Shown here: one piece after another, positions 8,453 through 16,656 of the stretch
Layout of the letters: each line of letters opens with the position of its first letter
Numbering within the stretch: the stretch's first letter is position 1
Assembly: GCF_027111355.2 (NCBI RefSeq)
Contig: NZ_CP114291.2
Coordinates: 1,364,001-1,428,000 of the forward strand
Length of the DNA: 64,000 nucleotides
Reading direction: 5' to 3'
From: Flavobacterium eburneipallidum
GTDB taxonomy: Bacteria > Bacteroidota > Bacteroidia > Flavobacteriales > Flavobacteriaceae
Notes under the pieces: model-generated
Database searches by the model: none
What the model saw: the letters and a program-made list of their open reading frames with translations, nothing else
What the model was told of the DNA's origin: nothing
Program-made: the position numbers and the translations under genes

Positions 8453-8474
8453 TACAACAGATAAAAAAGGTATT

Positions 8475-8690
8475 ATGGATTTATCAGCTAGAAAATATAG
8501 TTTTATACAGGAGATTTTCAAGGTAGAAGAAGATACTTTTGAAAAATTGGAAAAAATTTTGAAAAAAGATAAACTAGATAAAATTGGAGTTCCCACAGAG
8601 CATAAAGATGAATTAGATAAACGTTTAGAAGCTTATAGAAAAAATCCTCAAGACTTGTTAGATTGGGATGATGTAAAGAAAAATTGGTAA
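8475..8690 (+). CDS. Antitoxin of a ParDE/RelBE-like pair
   Basis: A 71-aa protein read from ATG 8475 (MDLSARKYSFIQEIF). The frame is open from 8403, but a promoter box at 8445-8452 argues for this later start. It is small and charged, with a helical centre (EDTFEKLEKILKK) and the C-terminal form LDKRLEAYRKNPQDLLDWDDV typical of addiction-module antitoxins of the Bacteroidota. Its stop overlaps the toxin start by one base (TAATG), which implies translational coupling. Confidence 0.75.
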   Translation: MDLSARKYSFIQEIFKVEEDTFEKLEKILKKDKLDKIGVPTEHKDELDKRLEAYRKNPQDLLDWDDVKKNW

Positions 8691-8998
8691 TGGATTATAA
8701 ATTAAAATTGCTGCCAATTGTTTATCAAGATTTAAGAAAAGCCAAAAAAAGGTATTTAGGAATAAATACAGTATTAGGCGAGGATTTTAAGTTGAAAGTA
8801 AACGAAGAGTTGGATTACATTCAAAAGTATCCGAAACATTACCAGAAAAGATACAAGGAATTAAGACAAGCAATAGTTGCAAGATTTCCTTATACTATTT
8901 ATTATTTAATCGAAGAGGAATTTAGAATAGTTGTAGTTGTTGGGATTTTAGCGCAAAAGCAAAGTTTTGATAGAATTAAAAAACGACTGGAAAAATAG
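8690..8998 (+). CDS. ParE/RelE-family toxin
   Basis: A 102-aa protein of the RelE/ParE superfamily. Seen: YKLKLLPIVYQDLRKAKKRY at the N-terminus (helical hairpin), the central basic YPKHYQKRYKELRQAIVARFPYTIYY split over two strands, and the final strands IVVVVGILAQKQSF. This fits toxins that inhibit gyrase (ParE) or cleave mRNA (RelE). The ATG at 8690 overlaps the antitoxin stop; the frame also has an upstream TTG at 8684, which is less likely. A terminator follows. Confidence 0.85.
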   Translation: MDYKLKLLPIVYQDLRKAKKRYLGINTVLGEDFKLKVNEELDYIQKYPKHYQKRYKELRQAIVARFPYTIYYLIEEEFRIVVVVGILAQKQSFDRIKKRLEK

Positions 8999-9004
8999 AA
9001 AATG

Positions 9005-9029
9005 ACCGCTTCGCAAGAGCGGTTTTTTT
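9005..9029 (+). terminator. Terminator after the toxin gene
   Basis: The stem ACCGCT (9005-9010) pairs with AGCGGT (9018-9023), followed by seven T. Confidence 0.85.
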
Positions 9030-9051
9030 AATAAAATTAAAAAAACAAACA

Positions 9052-9855
9052 ATGAAATATAAAATGTTAGTAGTCGATATGGACGACACTTTGTTGAACG
9101 ACGACCACCAAATTTCAAATGAAAATAAGGAAATGCTTTTGAAAGCACAGGAAATGGGCGTTTACGTCATTTTGGCTTCGGGCAGACCGACATCAGCAAT
9201 GATTGAATACGCCAAAGCTTTGCAATGCGATGTTAATAATTCCTTCATGATTTCATACAATGGTTCTACGATTACGGATTTGAAAGAAGATAAAGTACTC
9301 TTTGAACATTCCTTGACTAAAGAACAAATTCATTCCATTTATGATTTTAGCAAGGAAAACAATACGCATATCATTACTTATTTAGACGGAAAAATTATCA
9401 GCGAAACGAGTTCAGAATATATCGATGTTGAAAGTACCATCACAGGTTTAGAGCACGTAATTGTTCCTAGTTTCAAAGATGCAGTGACTACTTCGGCAGT
9501 AAAATGCTTGTTGCTCGAAGAACCAAGTTATCTTAAAACGGTTGAACCAGTACTAAAAAATGCTATGCCCGATTTGAGTGTTTGTATGTCGAAACCCTTT
9601 TTCTTGGAAGCCGCACCAAACGGTGTTGACAAAGGTGCTGCAATACAAATTCTGTCTGAAAAACTTAATATTCATCAATCTGAAATTATCGCTGTTGGAA
9701 ATGCAGGAAACGATTTAACGATGGTACAATATGCAGGATTAGGCGTTTGGGTAGATAATGTCGATGCCGAATTAAGAGAATTTGGCGATGTTATCGTAGC
9801 CTCTAATAATGATCACGGAGTTGCCGAAGTGGTGAGGAGATTTATTTTGGAGTAA
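9052..9855 (+). CDS. Cof-type HAD-IIB phosphatase
   Basis: A 267-aa haloacid dehalogenase phosphatase. Seen: motif I DMDDTLLND (residues 9-17, nucleophile D9 and D11), motif II SYNGS (about 64-68), a Cof-type cap, motif III lysine in EAAPNGVDKGAA, and motif IV GNAGNDLTMV. It likely dephosphorylates sugar phosphates or cofactors. Its start follows the preceding terminator by 23 nt, so it is a separate unit. It is convergent with the WYL gene, whose stop is 7 nt away. Confidence 0.92.
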   Translation: MKYKMLVVDMDDTLLNDDHQISNENKEMLLKAQEMGVYVILASGRPTSAMIEYAKALQCDVNNSFMISYNGSTITDLKEDKVLFEHSLTKEQIHSIYDFSKENNTHIITYLDGKIISETSSEYIDVESTITGLEHVIVPSFKDAVTTSAVKCLLLEEPSYLKTVEPVLKNAMPDLSVCMSKPFFLEAAPNGVDKGAAIQILSEKLNIHQSEIIAVGNAGNDLTMVQYAGLGVWVDNVDAELREFGDVIVASNNDHGVAEVVRRFILE

Positions 9856-9862
9856 TTGGTTG

Positions 9863-10762
9863 TTAAGGATATAAATTCAGAGTGTTTAATAATTTGGATT
9901 TAATTTCTTCCTGTAAACTTTTTGGCTCCAGAACTTTTATTTCTGAACCCATTGAGAGTAATTCCATAACGAAATCATAAGTTGGACTCATAAATAATTC
10001 GATTATACATTCGGTTTCATTTTCGGAAACAACTTTTTGTGAATGATGCAAAGGCAATGATTTTATATAATTAGCTTGATTGTGAGATAGCCAAAGTTTG
10101 ATTTTTTCAGGTTTTGTTCCATCGGTAATTATTCCAAAGGAGTATTTGAATTTTACATCTGGATTGAAGTCTTTTGGATAGTCGAATTTTTTGCGAGTAA
10201 TTTCCAAATCAGAAATTCGCTCTAAACCAAAAGTTTTGTAAACTTTATCTTTAGGATCCTGGACTACTAAATACCAACGATTGCGAGCCTCTTTCAATGC
10301 TAGAGGAAAAACCAAACGTGTTTGCTTTTCGTTGTCTTTCCAGAATTTTTCGTGTGTAAATCTTATTTCCAATTGATTTTTGATGGCGTGTAGTAAACCG
10401 TGCATGTTATCAGTGCCAAAATGTTTTCTTTTTTCAATGATAATATGATTAGAAACAGAATCTGAAATACTCAATGCGTTAAAAATCTGAAAGGATTCTA
10501 TTAATCGGTCTGTTTTTACTTCATCTGCATCTTGTTTTATTTCATATACATTTTGCGAACGATTGTATTCGATATCGATTTTATAGATTTCTCTAATTTC
10601 GTTTACATCACGCTCAAAAGTACGCTTGGAAATCACATAATTCTCTTCATCATCAATTGAATGTTTTTCCAAATAATCTTGTAAATCTTTGAACGAACAA
10701 GGATTAGAACGTAATTTATTGATAATTAAATGATGACGTTTGATGAATTGTTTTTTAGACAT
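9863..10762 (-). CDS. WYL-domain transcriptional regulator
   Basis: A 299-aa protein with an N-terminal helix-turn-helix (RHHLIINKLRSNPCSFKDLQDYL; SKRTFERDVNEIREIY) and a central WYL domain with LVFPLALKEARNRWYLVVQD (the NRWYL core near residue 160) and YKTFGLERISDLEIT, followed by a WCX-type C-terminal extension. WYL proteins sense nucleic acid or nucleotide ligands and often control defence loci. It is the last gene of a four-gene operon; the gene before it ends 5 nt away. Confidence 0.9.
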   Translation of the reverse strand: MSKKQFIKRHHLIINKLRSNPCSFKDLQDYLEKHSIDDEENYVISKRTFERDVNEIREIYKIDIEYNRSQNVYEIKQDADEVKTDRLIESFQIFNALSISDSVSNHIIIEKRKHFGTDNMHGLLHAIKNQLEIRFTHEKFWKDNEKQTRLVFPLALKEARNRWYLVVQDPKDKVYKTFGLERISDLEITRKKFDYPKDFNPDVKFKYSFGIITDGTKPEKIKLWLSHNQANYIKSLPLHHSQKVVSENETECIIELFMSPTYDFVMELLSMGSEIKVLEPKSLQEEIKSKLLNTLNLYP

Positions 10763-10767
10763 ATCTA

Positions 10768-11226
10768 TTAGGATTGCTTTTTTTGATTACTGCGTTGTTG
10801 TAATTCTTTTGTCGCTATTAATTTTTTCATATCTCCTTCTGAAATTTTAATGACTCTAGTTTTGATTTTATATTCCTCGATAGCTTTAGAAGCCCAACTA
10901 CTTCCTTTGAAAGCTTTTTCTATGTTTTCATCTATGAATATAAGCATCTTAACACAATCACAATCCAAAAGTTTTTCTGCATAAACCATTTTAAAGCAAT
11001 CAGTAATAATTTTTTTCTTTTGGGCAGAATTAATCTTATCAATTCCTGCGTAAATTTCTCCAATTATTTTTTTCTCTTCATTATAGAAATCAAATTCAAA
11101 TTTAACCTCTTTAATGATAGTTATTTTTTTTTGTGAAGTGAAATTTCCTTCTGCTGTAATTTTCTCTATAATTAGTTTTTCAATTTCTCTTTGTGTACTA
11201 GAATCCGCTCCAATTTGTTTTTCCAT
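10768..11226 (-). CDS. Unknown protein with PD-(D/E)XK-like features
   Basis: A 152-aa protein without a family name I can give surely. The stretch FEFDFYNEEKKIIGEIYAGIDK (residues 48-69, shown here by its landmarks FDF, GEIYA) followed by QKKKIITDCFKMVYAEKL has the layout of restriction-endonuclease-like proteins: acidic D at the end of one strand, ExxA-type strand, then a helix with Lys/Asp. The C-terminal half gives two alternating strands (VKMLIFIDE; KTRVIKI). Such proteins occur as unknown genes in accessory loci. It sits 12 nt downstream of the nucleotidase gene and 5 nt before the WYL gene. Confidence 0.55.
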   Translation of the reverse strand: MEKQIGADSSTQREIEKLIIEKITAEGNFTSQKKITIIKEVKFEFDFYNEEKKIIGEIYAGIDKINSAQKKKIITDCFKMVYAEKLLDCDCVKMLIFIDENIEKAFKGSSWASKAIEEYKIKTRVIKISEGDMKKLIATKELQQRSNQKKQS

Positions 11227-11238
11227 TTTTTATATTAT

Positions 11239-11736
11239 TTAGTTGTTATTGATTAAATATTTAGCAGTAATCTCCCAATTCGGGAATTTTTCAGAACCAA
11301 AATGAATGTGCGTCCCTGAAAAATTTTCTACACCGTTGCAAATACGGTCGTCAATTAGATATTCTCCGATATTTAAATCTTTTCTGTGTGTAAGAATGAG
11401 TCTTTTGGAAGCCATTTCTCCAAAATGTTTTTCAATCCAAATCCTTTTTCCCGTAAATGAATGAGGTGCACTCCACATAGGGGTTGATAAAAAATAGATG
11501 TCAAATTTTTCAAACAATTGCGAAACGGTTTCAATCGCTGAATCTATTGGTGGAATTTGATGGAAGAATTCTTCATTTGCCTCACAAATTACATCAACTT
11601 TATTGTTTCTAATTGTTGCCTGATTGGAGTCATTTTCGTGATTCATTTTGTTTATTTCCGAATCATAATATTCCAATGCTTTGTCAAAGTCAGCAACAAC
11701 GCCATCCATATCAATATATAAAATCTTCTTTTTCAT
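11239..11736 (-). CDS. 5'-nucleotidase, NT5C (deoxyribonucleotidase) type
   Basis: A 165-aa HAD-fold protein. Seen: motif I IDMDGVVADFD near the N-terminus, motif II FLSTPMW, RLILTHRKD with the motif III lysine, and YLIDDR as motif IV. This matches 5'(3')-deoxyribonucleotidases that dephosphorylate dNMPs. The frame opens at 11757, but I prefer the ATG at 11736 (MKKKILYID), which sits just before the first strand. The gene lies in the AAA-nucleotidase-nuclease-WYL operon, where a nucleotidase could remove or release nucleotides. Confidence 0.85.
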   Translation of the reverse strand: MKKKILYIDMDGVVADFDKALEYYDSEINKMNHENDSNQATIRNNKVDVICEANEEFFHQIPPIDSAIETVSQLFEKFDIYFLSTPMWSAPHSFTGKRIWIEKHFGEMASKRLILTHRKDLNIGEYLIDDRICNGVENFSGTHIHFGSEKFPNWEITAKYLINNN

Positions 11737-11797
11737 TTTTTTAATTCTGTTTTTCAAAAATACGGTTTAACTACGTCGAATTGTGTCGTGATTGAAA

Positions 11798-12883
11798 TTA
11801 ATTTCCAAAACCTACAGCTCTTCTTATTTTTGGTTGATAATTGGTGTCAATTTCAAAATTGAAAATGTCTGTTAATACTAATGGATTAGCGATTTCGATA
11901 TGATGTCCTAAATTTTTCAAAAGAGCATTAGATTTTTCAACCGTGAGAGGTTTGAAATCATAAATACAAGTCAAACGTCCTTTGCGAAGTAAGGCTTTGT
12001 CTATGTTTTTTAAATCAGTATTAAAAGTCGCAATGATTTGAATACCCAAACTTTCGCCCAATAAGCCATCAGTCAAATTTAACAAAAAGGAAAGTTTGGA
12101 ATTATGATGATTATCTCTTGAAAGTATCAATTCTTCTGCGTCTTCTATCACCAAAACACAATTTTGATTGTCTAATAAAAATTCTGTTAATGACATATCA
12201 TCTAAATTACTAGCCATTTTAGGCGATAAGAATATAACCCTCTTATTCTGTTGATGGATTAGGTATTTTATGTAGGTACTTTTTCCTGTTCCAGGTAAAC
12301 CGTGAAATAAATACAAACCTTTTGTTTTTGATTTTTTTAAGTTTTTGACAATCAATTGATGTGTTTTTTTAAAATCATCATTGTAATGTAAGTCAAAATT
12401 TAATTTCGGTTTTTTGATTTCAATACTTTTTGTGGTAAGTCCTTTAGCATTATTTATTATTAAACTAATTTGAGTTGTTTTTTTAGGTCTAGTTCTAAAT
12501 TGTAACAATTGGTTTTGTAATTCTTGCGCTTCCCTTTCTTGTTCAATACCAAATAAGATATAGGCACTTTTATTATACAGATTGATTACAATTCCGTTTT
12601 TTAAAATTAAAAAATGATCGCTATAAAAATTCTTTCTTTTATCAAATTCATAAGTTTGAGAATAATGTTGTAATTGAATTTTATTTTGCCATTCAGTTAA
12701 AATCCATTTTCTCATTTCTGTAATTTCTATGAATCTAATTGATTTAATATTTGGTATTTTGCCAAAATAAGCATTGTAAAGACGAAGTTGGTTGATGTAA
12801 TTGTTTCCTGATTCATATAGATCAAAAGAATTATTCATCAATTTTAATTCTTTGTTTACTTCTGTTTGGTTCTGATTTTCCAT
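11798..12883 (-). CDS. AAA family ATPase, BCS1-like core
   Basis: A 361-aa protein. Residues 1-150 form a domain I do not recognise; 160-345 form an AAA core with Walker A GLPGTGKST (195-203), Walker B VLVIEDAEE (243-251), sensor-like IIATFNTD, and an arginine-rich LLRKGRLTCIYDF (298-310) resembling the LLRPGR motif of BCS1/FtsH-type ATPases. This suggests a hexameric remodeller or sensor. It is the first gene of the minus-strand operon, with a TAAGTTTG -7-like box at 12909-12916. Confidence 0.8.
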   Translation of the reverse strand: MENQNQTEVNKELKLMNNSFDLYESGNNYINQLRLYNAYFGKIPNIKSIRFIEITEMRKWILTEWQNKIQLQHYSQTYEFDKRKNFYSDHFLILKNGIVINLYNKSAYILFGIEQEREAQELQNQLLQFRTRPKKTTQISLIINNAKGLTTKSIEIKKPKLNFDLHYNDDFKKTHQLIVKNLKKSKTKGLYLFHGLPGTGKSTYIKYLIHQQNKRVIFLSPKMASNLDDMSLTEFLLDNQNCVLVIEDAEELILSRDNHHNSKLSFLLNLTDGLLGESLGIQIIATFNTDLKNIDKALLRKGRLTCIYDFKPLTVEKSNALLKNLGHHIEIANPLVLTDIFNFEIDTNYQPKIRRAVGFGN

Positions 12884-12908
12884 TATTGTTTGTTTTTAAT
12901 ATTTGAGA

Positions 12909-12916
12909 CAAACTTA
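12909..12916 (-). promoter_or_regulatory. -7 element for the AAA-ATPase operon
   Basis: The minus strand reads TAAGTTTG (TAnnTTTG type), 25 nt before the ATPase ATG. The best upstream TTG is only 14 nt away, so the -33 part is doubtful. Confidence 0.4.
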
Positions 12917-12973
12917 TTTTATGATAACGTCAAACCACGACGCAGTTCGATAAATAATTACTTGGTTTTCAAA

Positions 12974-13003
12974 TTGCCCAATTCCTTATTTAATCTATCT
13001 TTG
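12974..13003 (+). promoter_or_regulatory. Promoter of the ABC-F gene
   Basis: TTG at 12974-12976, then exactly 19 nt, then TATCTTTG at 12996-13003: a consensus Bacteroidota promoter. An inverted repeat AATCGGTTAA / TTAACCGATT follows within 13023-13046 in the leader. Confidence 0.8.
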
Positions 13004-13065
13004 CAGCTTTCAAAAAAATCGCTAATCGGTTAACCAATTAACCGATTAATCAAATAAACTATAAA

Positions 13066-14700
13066 ATGATTACAGTTAACGATATCTCCGTTCAATTTGG
13101 TGGAACTACTTTATTTAGCGATGTTTCTTTTGCTATTAATGAGAATGACAAAATTGCCCTTATGGGTAAAAATGGTGCAGGAAAATCAACGCTTTTGAAA
13201 ATTATTTCGGGTCAAAGCAAACCTTCAACAGGAAATATTTCGGCACCAAAAGAAGCCGTAATCGCTTATTTGCCACAGCATTTGTTGACTACAGATGGTG
13301 CAACGGTAATGGAAGAAGCGTCTAAAGCTTTTGGAGAAATCTTTAGTATGAAAGCCGAAATTGATGAAATCAACGAGCAATTGACTATTCGTACCGATTA
13401 TGAAAGTGATGCTTACATGAAATTAATCGAAAGAGTTTCAGACTTGAGCGAGAAATTCTATGCCATCGAAGAGGTCAATTACGAAGCCGAAGTAGAAAAA
13501 ATATTAACTGGTTTGGGTTTTGAACGGGAAGATTTCAATCGTCAAACTTCCGAGTTTTCAGGAGGATGGAGAATGCGAATTGAATTGGCGAAAATCCTTT
13601 TGCAAAAACCAGATTTGATTTTGCTGGATGAGCCGACGAACCACATGGATATTGAAAGTATTCAATGGTTAGAAGACTTTTTAATTAATTCTGCCAAAGC
13701 GGTTGTGGTAATTTCCCACGATAGAGCTTTTGTTGATAATATTACCAATCGTACTATTGAGGTGACCATGGGACGAATTTATGACTACAAAGCAAAGTAT
13801 TCTCATTATTTAGAATTGAGAAAAGACAGAAGAATTCATCAGCAAAAAGCCTACGACGAGCAACAAAAATTTATTGCAGATAATCAAGCATTTATTGATA
13901 GATTTCGTGGAACTTTTTCGAAAACAGATGCGGTTCAATCGCGCGTAAAAATGTTGGAAAAATTGGTTATTGTCGAGGTTGATGAGGTTGATACTTCAGC
14001 ATTGCGATTGAAATTTCCACCAGCAGCTCGTTCGGGACAATATCCTGTGATTGTAAAAGAAATGTCCAAATCCTATGGCGACCATGTGGTTTTTAAAGAT
14101 GCTAATATCGTAATTGAAAGAGGGCAGAAAGTAGCTTTTGTTGGGAAAAACGGAGAAGGGAAATCGACAATGATAAAAGCCATTATGAAAGAAATTGGCG
14201 TTGATTCGGGTTCGGTTGAAGTTGGTCATAATTCACAAATTGGGTATTTTGCTCAAAATCAGGCGGCTTTGTTGGATGAAAACGCTACGATTTTCGAAAC
14301 TATAGACGGAATTGCTGTGGGTGATGTGAGAACTCAAATCAAAAATATTCTAGGAGCCTTCATGTTTCACGGTGATGATATTACCAAGAAAGTAAAAGTA
14401 CTTTCAGGTGGAGAAAAAACACGTTTGGCGATGATAAAATTATTGTTGGAACCCGTAAATTTATTGATTCTCGATGAGCCTTCGAACCACTTGGATATGA
14501 AAACCAAAGACATTATCAAAGACGCTTTACGTGATTTTGATGGAACATTAATTCTAGTTTCGCATGATAGAGATTTCTTGGATGGATTGGCTACCAAAGT
14601 TTTCGAATTTGGAAATAAACGTGTAAAAGAACATTTTGAAGATATTTCGGGTTTCTTGGCACACAAGAAAATGGAGAATTTAAGAGAGATTGAAAAGTAG
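13066..14700 (+). CDS. ABC-F family ATPase
   Basis: A 544-aa soluble protein with two ABC domains and no membrane span. Seen: Walker A GKNGAGKST (about 34-42) and GKNGEGKST (about 362-370); signatures FSGGWRMR and LSGGEKTR; Walker B LILLDEPTNHMD and LLILDEPSNHLD; a charged linker between them (RKDRRIHQQKAYDEQQKFIADNQ region, about 250-275). ABC-F proteins bind the ribosomal E site and relieve stalling or give antibiotic protection. Length and motifs suggest a YbiT/Uup-like housekeeping factor. It has its own promoter. Confidence 0.93.
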   Translation: MITVNDISVQFGGTTLFSDVSFAINENDKIALMGKNGAGKSTLLKIISGQSKPSTGNISAPKEAVIAYLPQHLLTTDGATVMEEASKAFGEIFSMKAEIDEINEQLTIRTDYESDAYMKLIERVSDLSEKFYAIEEVNYEAEVEKILTGLGFEREDFNRQTSEFSGGWRMRIELAKILLQKPDLILLDEPTNHMDIESIQWLEDFLINSAKAVVVISHDRAFVDNITNRTIEVTMGRIYDYKAKYSHYLELRKDRRIHQQKAYDEQQKFIADNQAFIDRFRGTFSKTDAVQSRVKMLEKLVIVEVDEVDTSALRLKFPPAARSGQYPVIVKEMSKSYGDHVVFKDANIVIERGQKVAFVGKNGEGKSTMIKAIMKEIGVDSGSVEVGHNSQIGYFAQNQAALLDENATIFETIDGIAVGDVRTQIKNILGAFMFHGDDITKKVKVLSGGEKTRLAMIKLLLEPVNLLILDEPSNHLDMKTKDIIKDALRDFDGTLILVSHDRDFLDGLATKVFEFGNKRVKEHFEDISGFLAHKKMENLREIEK

Positions 14701-14735
14701 TGTTGAAGTAACTTTTCAATTTTAGGTTAAGATAG

Positions 14736-14917
14736 AACGGCATTCGCATTTAAAAAATTTCACACGAATTCCACAAATTTGCACGAAGAGTAAACTTTAA
14801 AAATTTCACAAAATCATAATAACGCTTAAAATTAGTGATAATTAAACTTTAGCAATCTTTAATTCGTGAAAATTCGTGAAATTCGTGTCTACTGGTTTTA
14901 AAAGCGAATGCCCTGTT
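14736..14917. repeat. Long imperfect intergenic palindrome
   Basis: The outer arms GGCATTCGC (14739-14747) and GCGAATGCC (14904-14912) pair, and inner segments pair too: CACACGAATT on the left, and repeated AATTCGTG words on the right. The right end TTTTAAAAGCGAATGCC is shared, with one change, with the element near 27063-27080. Confidence 0.65.
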
Positions 14918-14959
14918 AAGATGGCAAACATAAAATGATTTTGAATAACAATTTGTAAG

Positions 14960-15616
14960 ATGACTAAAATCCCAGTTTATTTCATGCCTGGATTAGCAGC
15001 AAATGCTAGCATTTTCGAACGAATTATTCTTTCAGAGACTCATTTTGAAAAGGTTTTTTTAGAATGGGAAATTCCTTTAGAGAACGAAACCTTATCGGAA
15101 TATGCCAAACGGATTTCACAGAAAATCCATCATCCCAATCCTGTTTTGATTGGTGTTTCTTTTGGTGGAATTTTGGTTCAGGAAATGGCGCGATTTGTTG
15201 ATGTTCGAAAAGTAATCATTATTTCGAGTGTCAAGAGTAATTTGGAATTTCCTAGAAGAATGAAATTAGCTAAAGCAATCAAAGCCTATAGAATGTTTCC
15301 AACGAATTGGGTTTCTAATTTTGAAAATTGGATTAAAACTATCTTTGGTTCAAAAGCAGATCGGCAAATTCAATTGTATCAAAAATTTCTTTCTGTTCGG
15401 GACAAACGTTATTTAGATTGGGCGATGAGGGAAGTGATATTGTGGGATAGAGTAGTTGCTGATGAAAATATAATTCATATTCACGGCGATGCTGATGCTG
15501 TGTTTCCTATAAAATATATTTCAAATTGTATTACTGTCAAAGGCGGAACACATATCATGATTTTGAGCAAGTACAAATGGTTGAACGAAAATTTACCCCG
15601 AATTATTTTAGAATAA
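14960..15616 (+). CDS. Alpha/beta hydrolase
   Basis: A 218-aa protein with the hydrolase fold. The nucleophile elbow is GVSFGG (about residues 67-72), the acid is probably the Asp in HGDADAVFP, and the catalytic His lies in KGGTHIMIL near the C-terminus. It has no signal peptide, so it should be cytoplasmic. Its substrate is unknown. It stands alone and ends in a strong terminator. Confidence 0.85.
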   Translation: MTKIPVYFMPGLAANASIFERIILSETHFEKVFLEWEIPLENETLSEYAKRISQKIHHPNPVLIGVSFGGILVQEMARFVDVRKVIIISSVKSNLEFPRRMKLAKAIKAYRMFPTNWVSNFENWIKTIFGSKADRQIQLYQKFLSVRDKRYLDWAMREVILWDRVVADENIIHIHGDADAVFPIKYISNCITVKGGTHIMILSKYKWLNENLPRIILE

Positions 15617-15650
15617 AAAAGCGATTAGAATTTGTCTAATCGCTTTTTTT
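15616..15650 (+). terminator. Terminator after the alpha/beta hydrolase
   Basis: The stem GCGATTAGA (15621-15629) pairs with TCTAATCGC (15635-15643), flanked by A and T runs, and may also serve the convergent gene. Confidence 0.9.
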
Positions 15651-15668
15651 AACTTTTCTAGTGATGAA

Positions 15669-16184
15669 TTATATTTTCTTCATTTGCTCTTTCATCAATT
15701 TGATTTGATCTGCTAGCATATTTTGTTTGTCTAATCTTTTGGCTTCGTTCAATAAATTAGTAGCTTCTAATTTGCGTCTGCGAGTCATGGCAACTCCAGC
15801 AAGATTCAATTTGGCAACAGCCAAATCCATATCCATTGATAATCCCAACTCAATTGCTTTCTTGAAATATTTCTCCGATTGATTGATATTGGTTTGCGAA
15901 AGCATAATTCCGTGCAGGTAATTAAAGTAACCTTGTTGCTTTTTTACCAAGGCAGTTTCTGGATTTTTGATGTAAGCCAACCATTTTTTGGCGCCTTCAA
16001 AATCTTGTTTTCTTAATTTTAAGAATGCTAACAAGATAAATTCATTTTTGTAGTAAAGAAAAATCGGAATAGCAGACAATATAATAAGGAAGATTCCATT
16101 GCCAGTTTCATTGTCTATAATTTGGTAAATACCAGCAATTATTAATAGTCCAGCAAGAATGAGTTTGATGATTTTAGGAAACAT
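15669..16184 (-). CDS. Membrane protein with TPR-like tail
   Basis: A 171-aa protein from the ATG at 16184 (MFPKIIKLILAGLL). The frame opens at 16208, but a -7 box TATCTTTG on the minus strand at 16206-16213 overlaps that first ATG, so the later start is right. Two membrane spans cover about residues 5-22 and 30-45. The rest is helical repeat (YFNYLHGIMLSQTNINQSEKYFKKAIELG; AVAKLNLAGVAMTRRRKLEATNLLNEAKRL, shown in part), resembling one or two TPR units. Its function is unknown. Confidence 0.7.
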   Translation of the reverse strand: MFPKIIKLILAGLLIIAGIYQIIDNETGNGIFLIILSAIPIFLYYKNEFILLAFLKLRKQDFEGAKKWLAYIKNPETALVKKQQGYFNYLHGIMLSQTNINQSEKYFKKAIELGLSMDMDLAVAKLNLAGVAMTRRRKLEATNLLNEAKRLDKQNMLADQIKLMKEQMKKI

Positions 16185-16205
16185 AGTGTGTCTTTTTTGA
16201 GATAG

Positions 16206-16213
16206 CAAAGATA
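16206..16213 (-). promoter_or_regulatory. -7 element for the TPR-like membrane protein gene
   Basis: The minus strand reads TATCTTTG, 21 nt before the ATG at 16184. This is what decides that start codon. Confidence 0.5.
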
Positions 16214-16247
16214 GGAAAAGGAATTAAAAAAAAAATTATAAAACCAC

Positions 16248-16277
16248 TTGTCAGAAATAAAAGTCTTTGTATATTTG
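16248..16277 (+). promoter_or_regulatory. Promoter of rpmH
   Basis: TTG at 16248-16250, a spacer of exactly 19 nt, and TATATTTG at 16270-16277, a consensus Bacteroidota promoter. Confidence 0.85.
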
Positions 16278-16349
16278 CACTCGGTTTTGGAATAAGCAAA
16301 TTCAAAACATCCAAAGACATATAAATACATTTTTTAAAGATACAAAGCA

Positions 16350-16511
16350 ATGAGCAAAAGAACGTTTCAACCATCGAAAAGAAAAAGAAGAAATAAGCAC
16401 GGATTTATGGACAGAATGGCTTCTGCAAATGGAAGAAAAGTTCTAGCCCGTCGTAGAGCAAAAGGAAGACACAAATTGACTGTTTCTAGCGAACCTAGAC
16501 ACAAAAAATAA
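16350..16511 (+). CDS. rpmH: 50S ribosomal protein L34
   Basis: A 53-aa highly basic protein starting [19 protein letters not shown] and ending in SEPRHKK. This is the L34 signature with the [24 protein letters not shown] core (described in parts). L34 is a small protein of the large ribosomal subunit. It has its own consensus promoter and a strong terminator. It is not next to rnpA or dnaA here, which fits the scattered arrangement in Bacteroidota. Confidence 0.98.
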
Positions 16512-16533
16512 TGTTTTTATAAAACAAAATATT

Positions 16534-16567
16534 AGCCGTTACTATTTTTTAGTAACGGCTTTTTTTA
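16534..16567 (+). terminator. Terminator of rpmH
   Basis: The perfect stem AGCCGTTACT (16534-16543) and AGTAACGGCT (16551-16560) is followed by seven T. Confidence 0.95.
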
Positions 16568-16584
16568 AACCTTATCATTAAAAA

Positions 16585-16642
16585 GGTTTTAAGTTTCAGG
16601 TTTCAGGTTGCTCAACTAACTTGAAACCTGAAACTTGAAACT
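16585..16642. repeat. Intergenic palindrome before carB
   Basis: The arms 16585-16609 and 16618-16642 match at 22 of 25 positions, with an 8-nt loop; the core word is GTTTCAGGTTTCA. It is placed like the hairpin at 7349-7401, directly before the next gene. Confidence 0.85.
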
Positions 16643-16656
16643 AAAAAACAGAAAAT

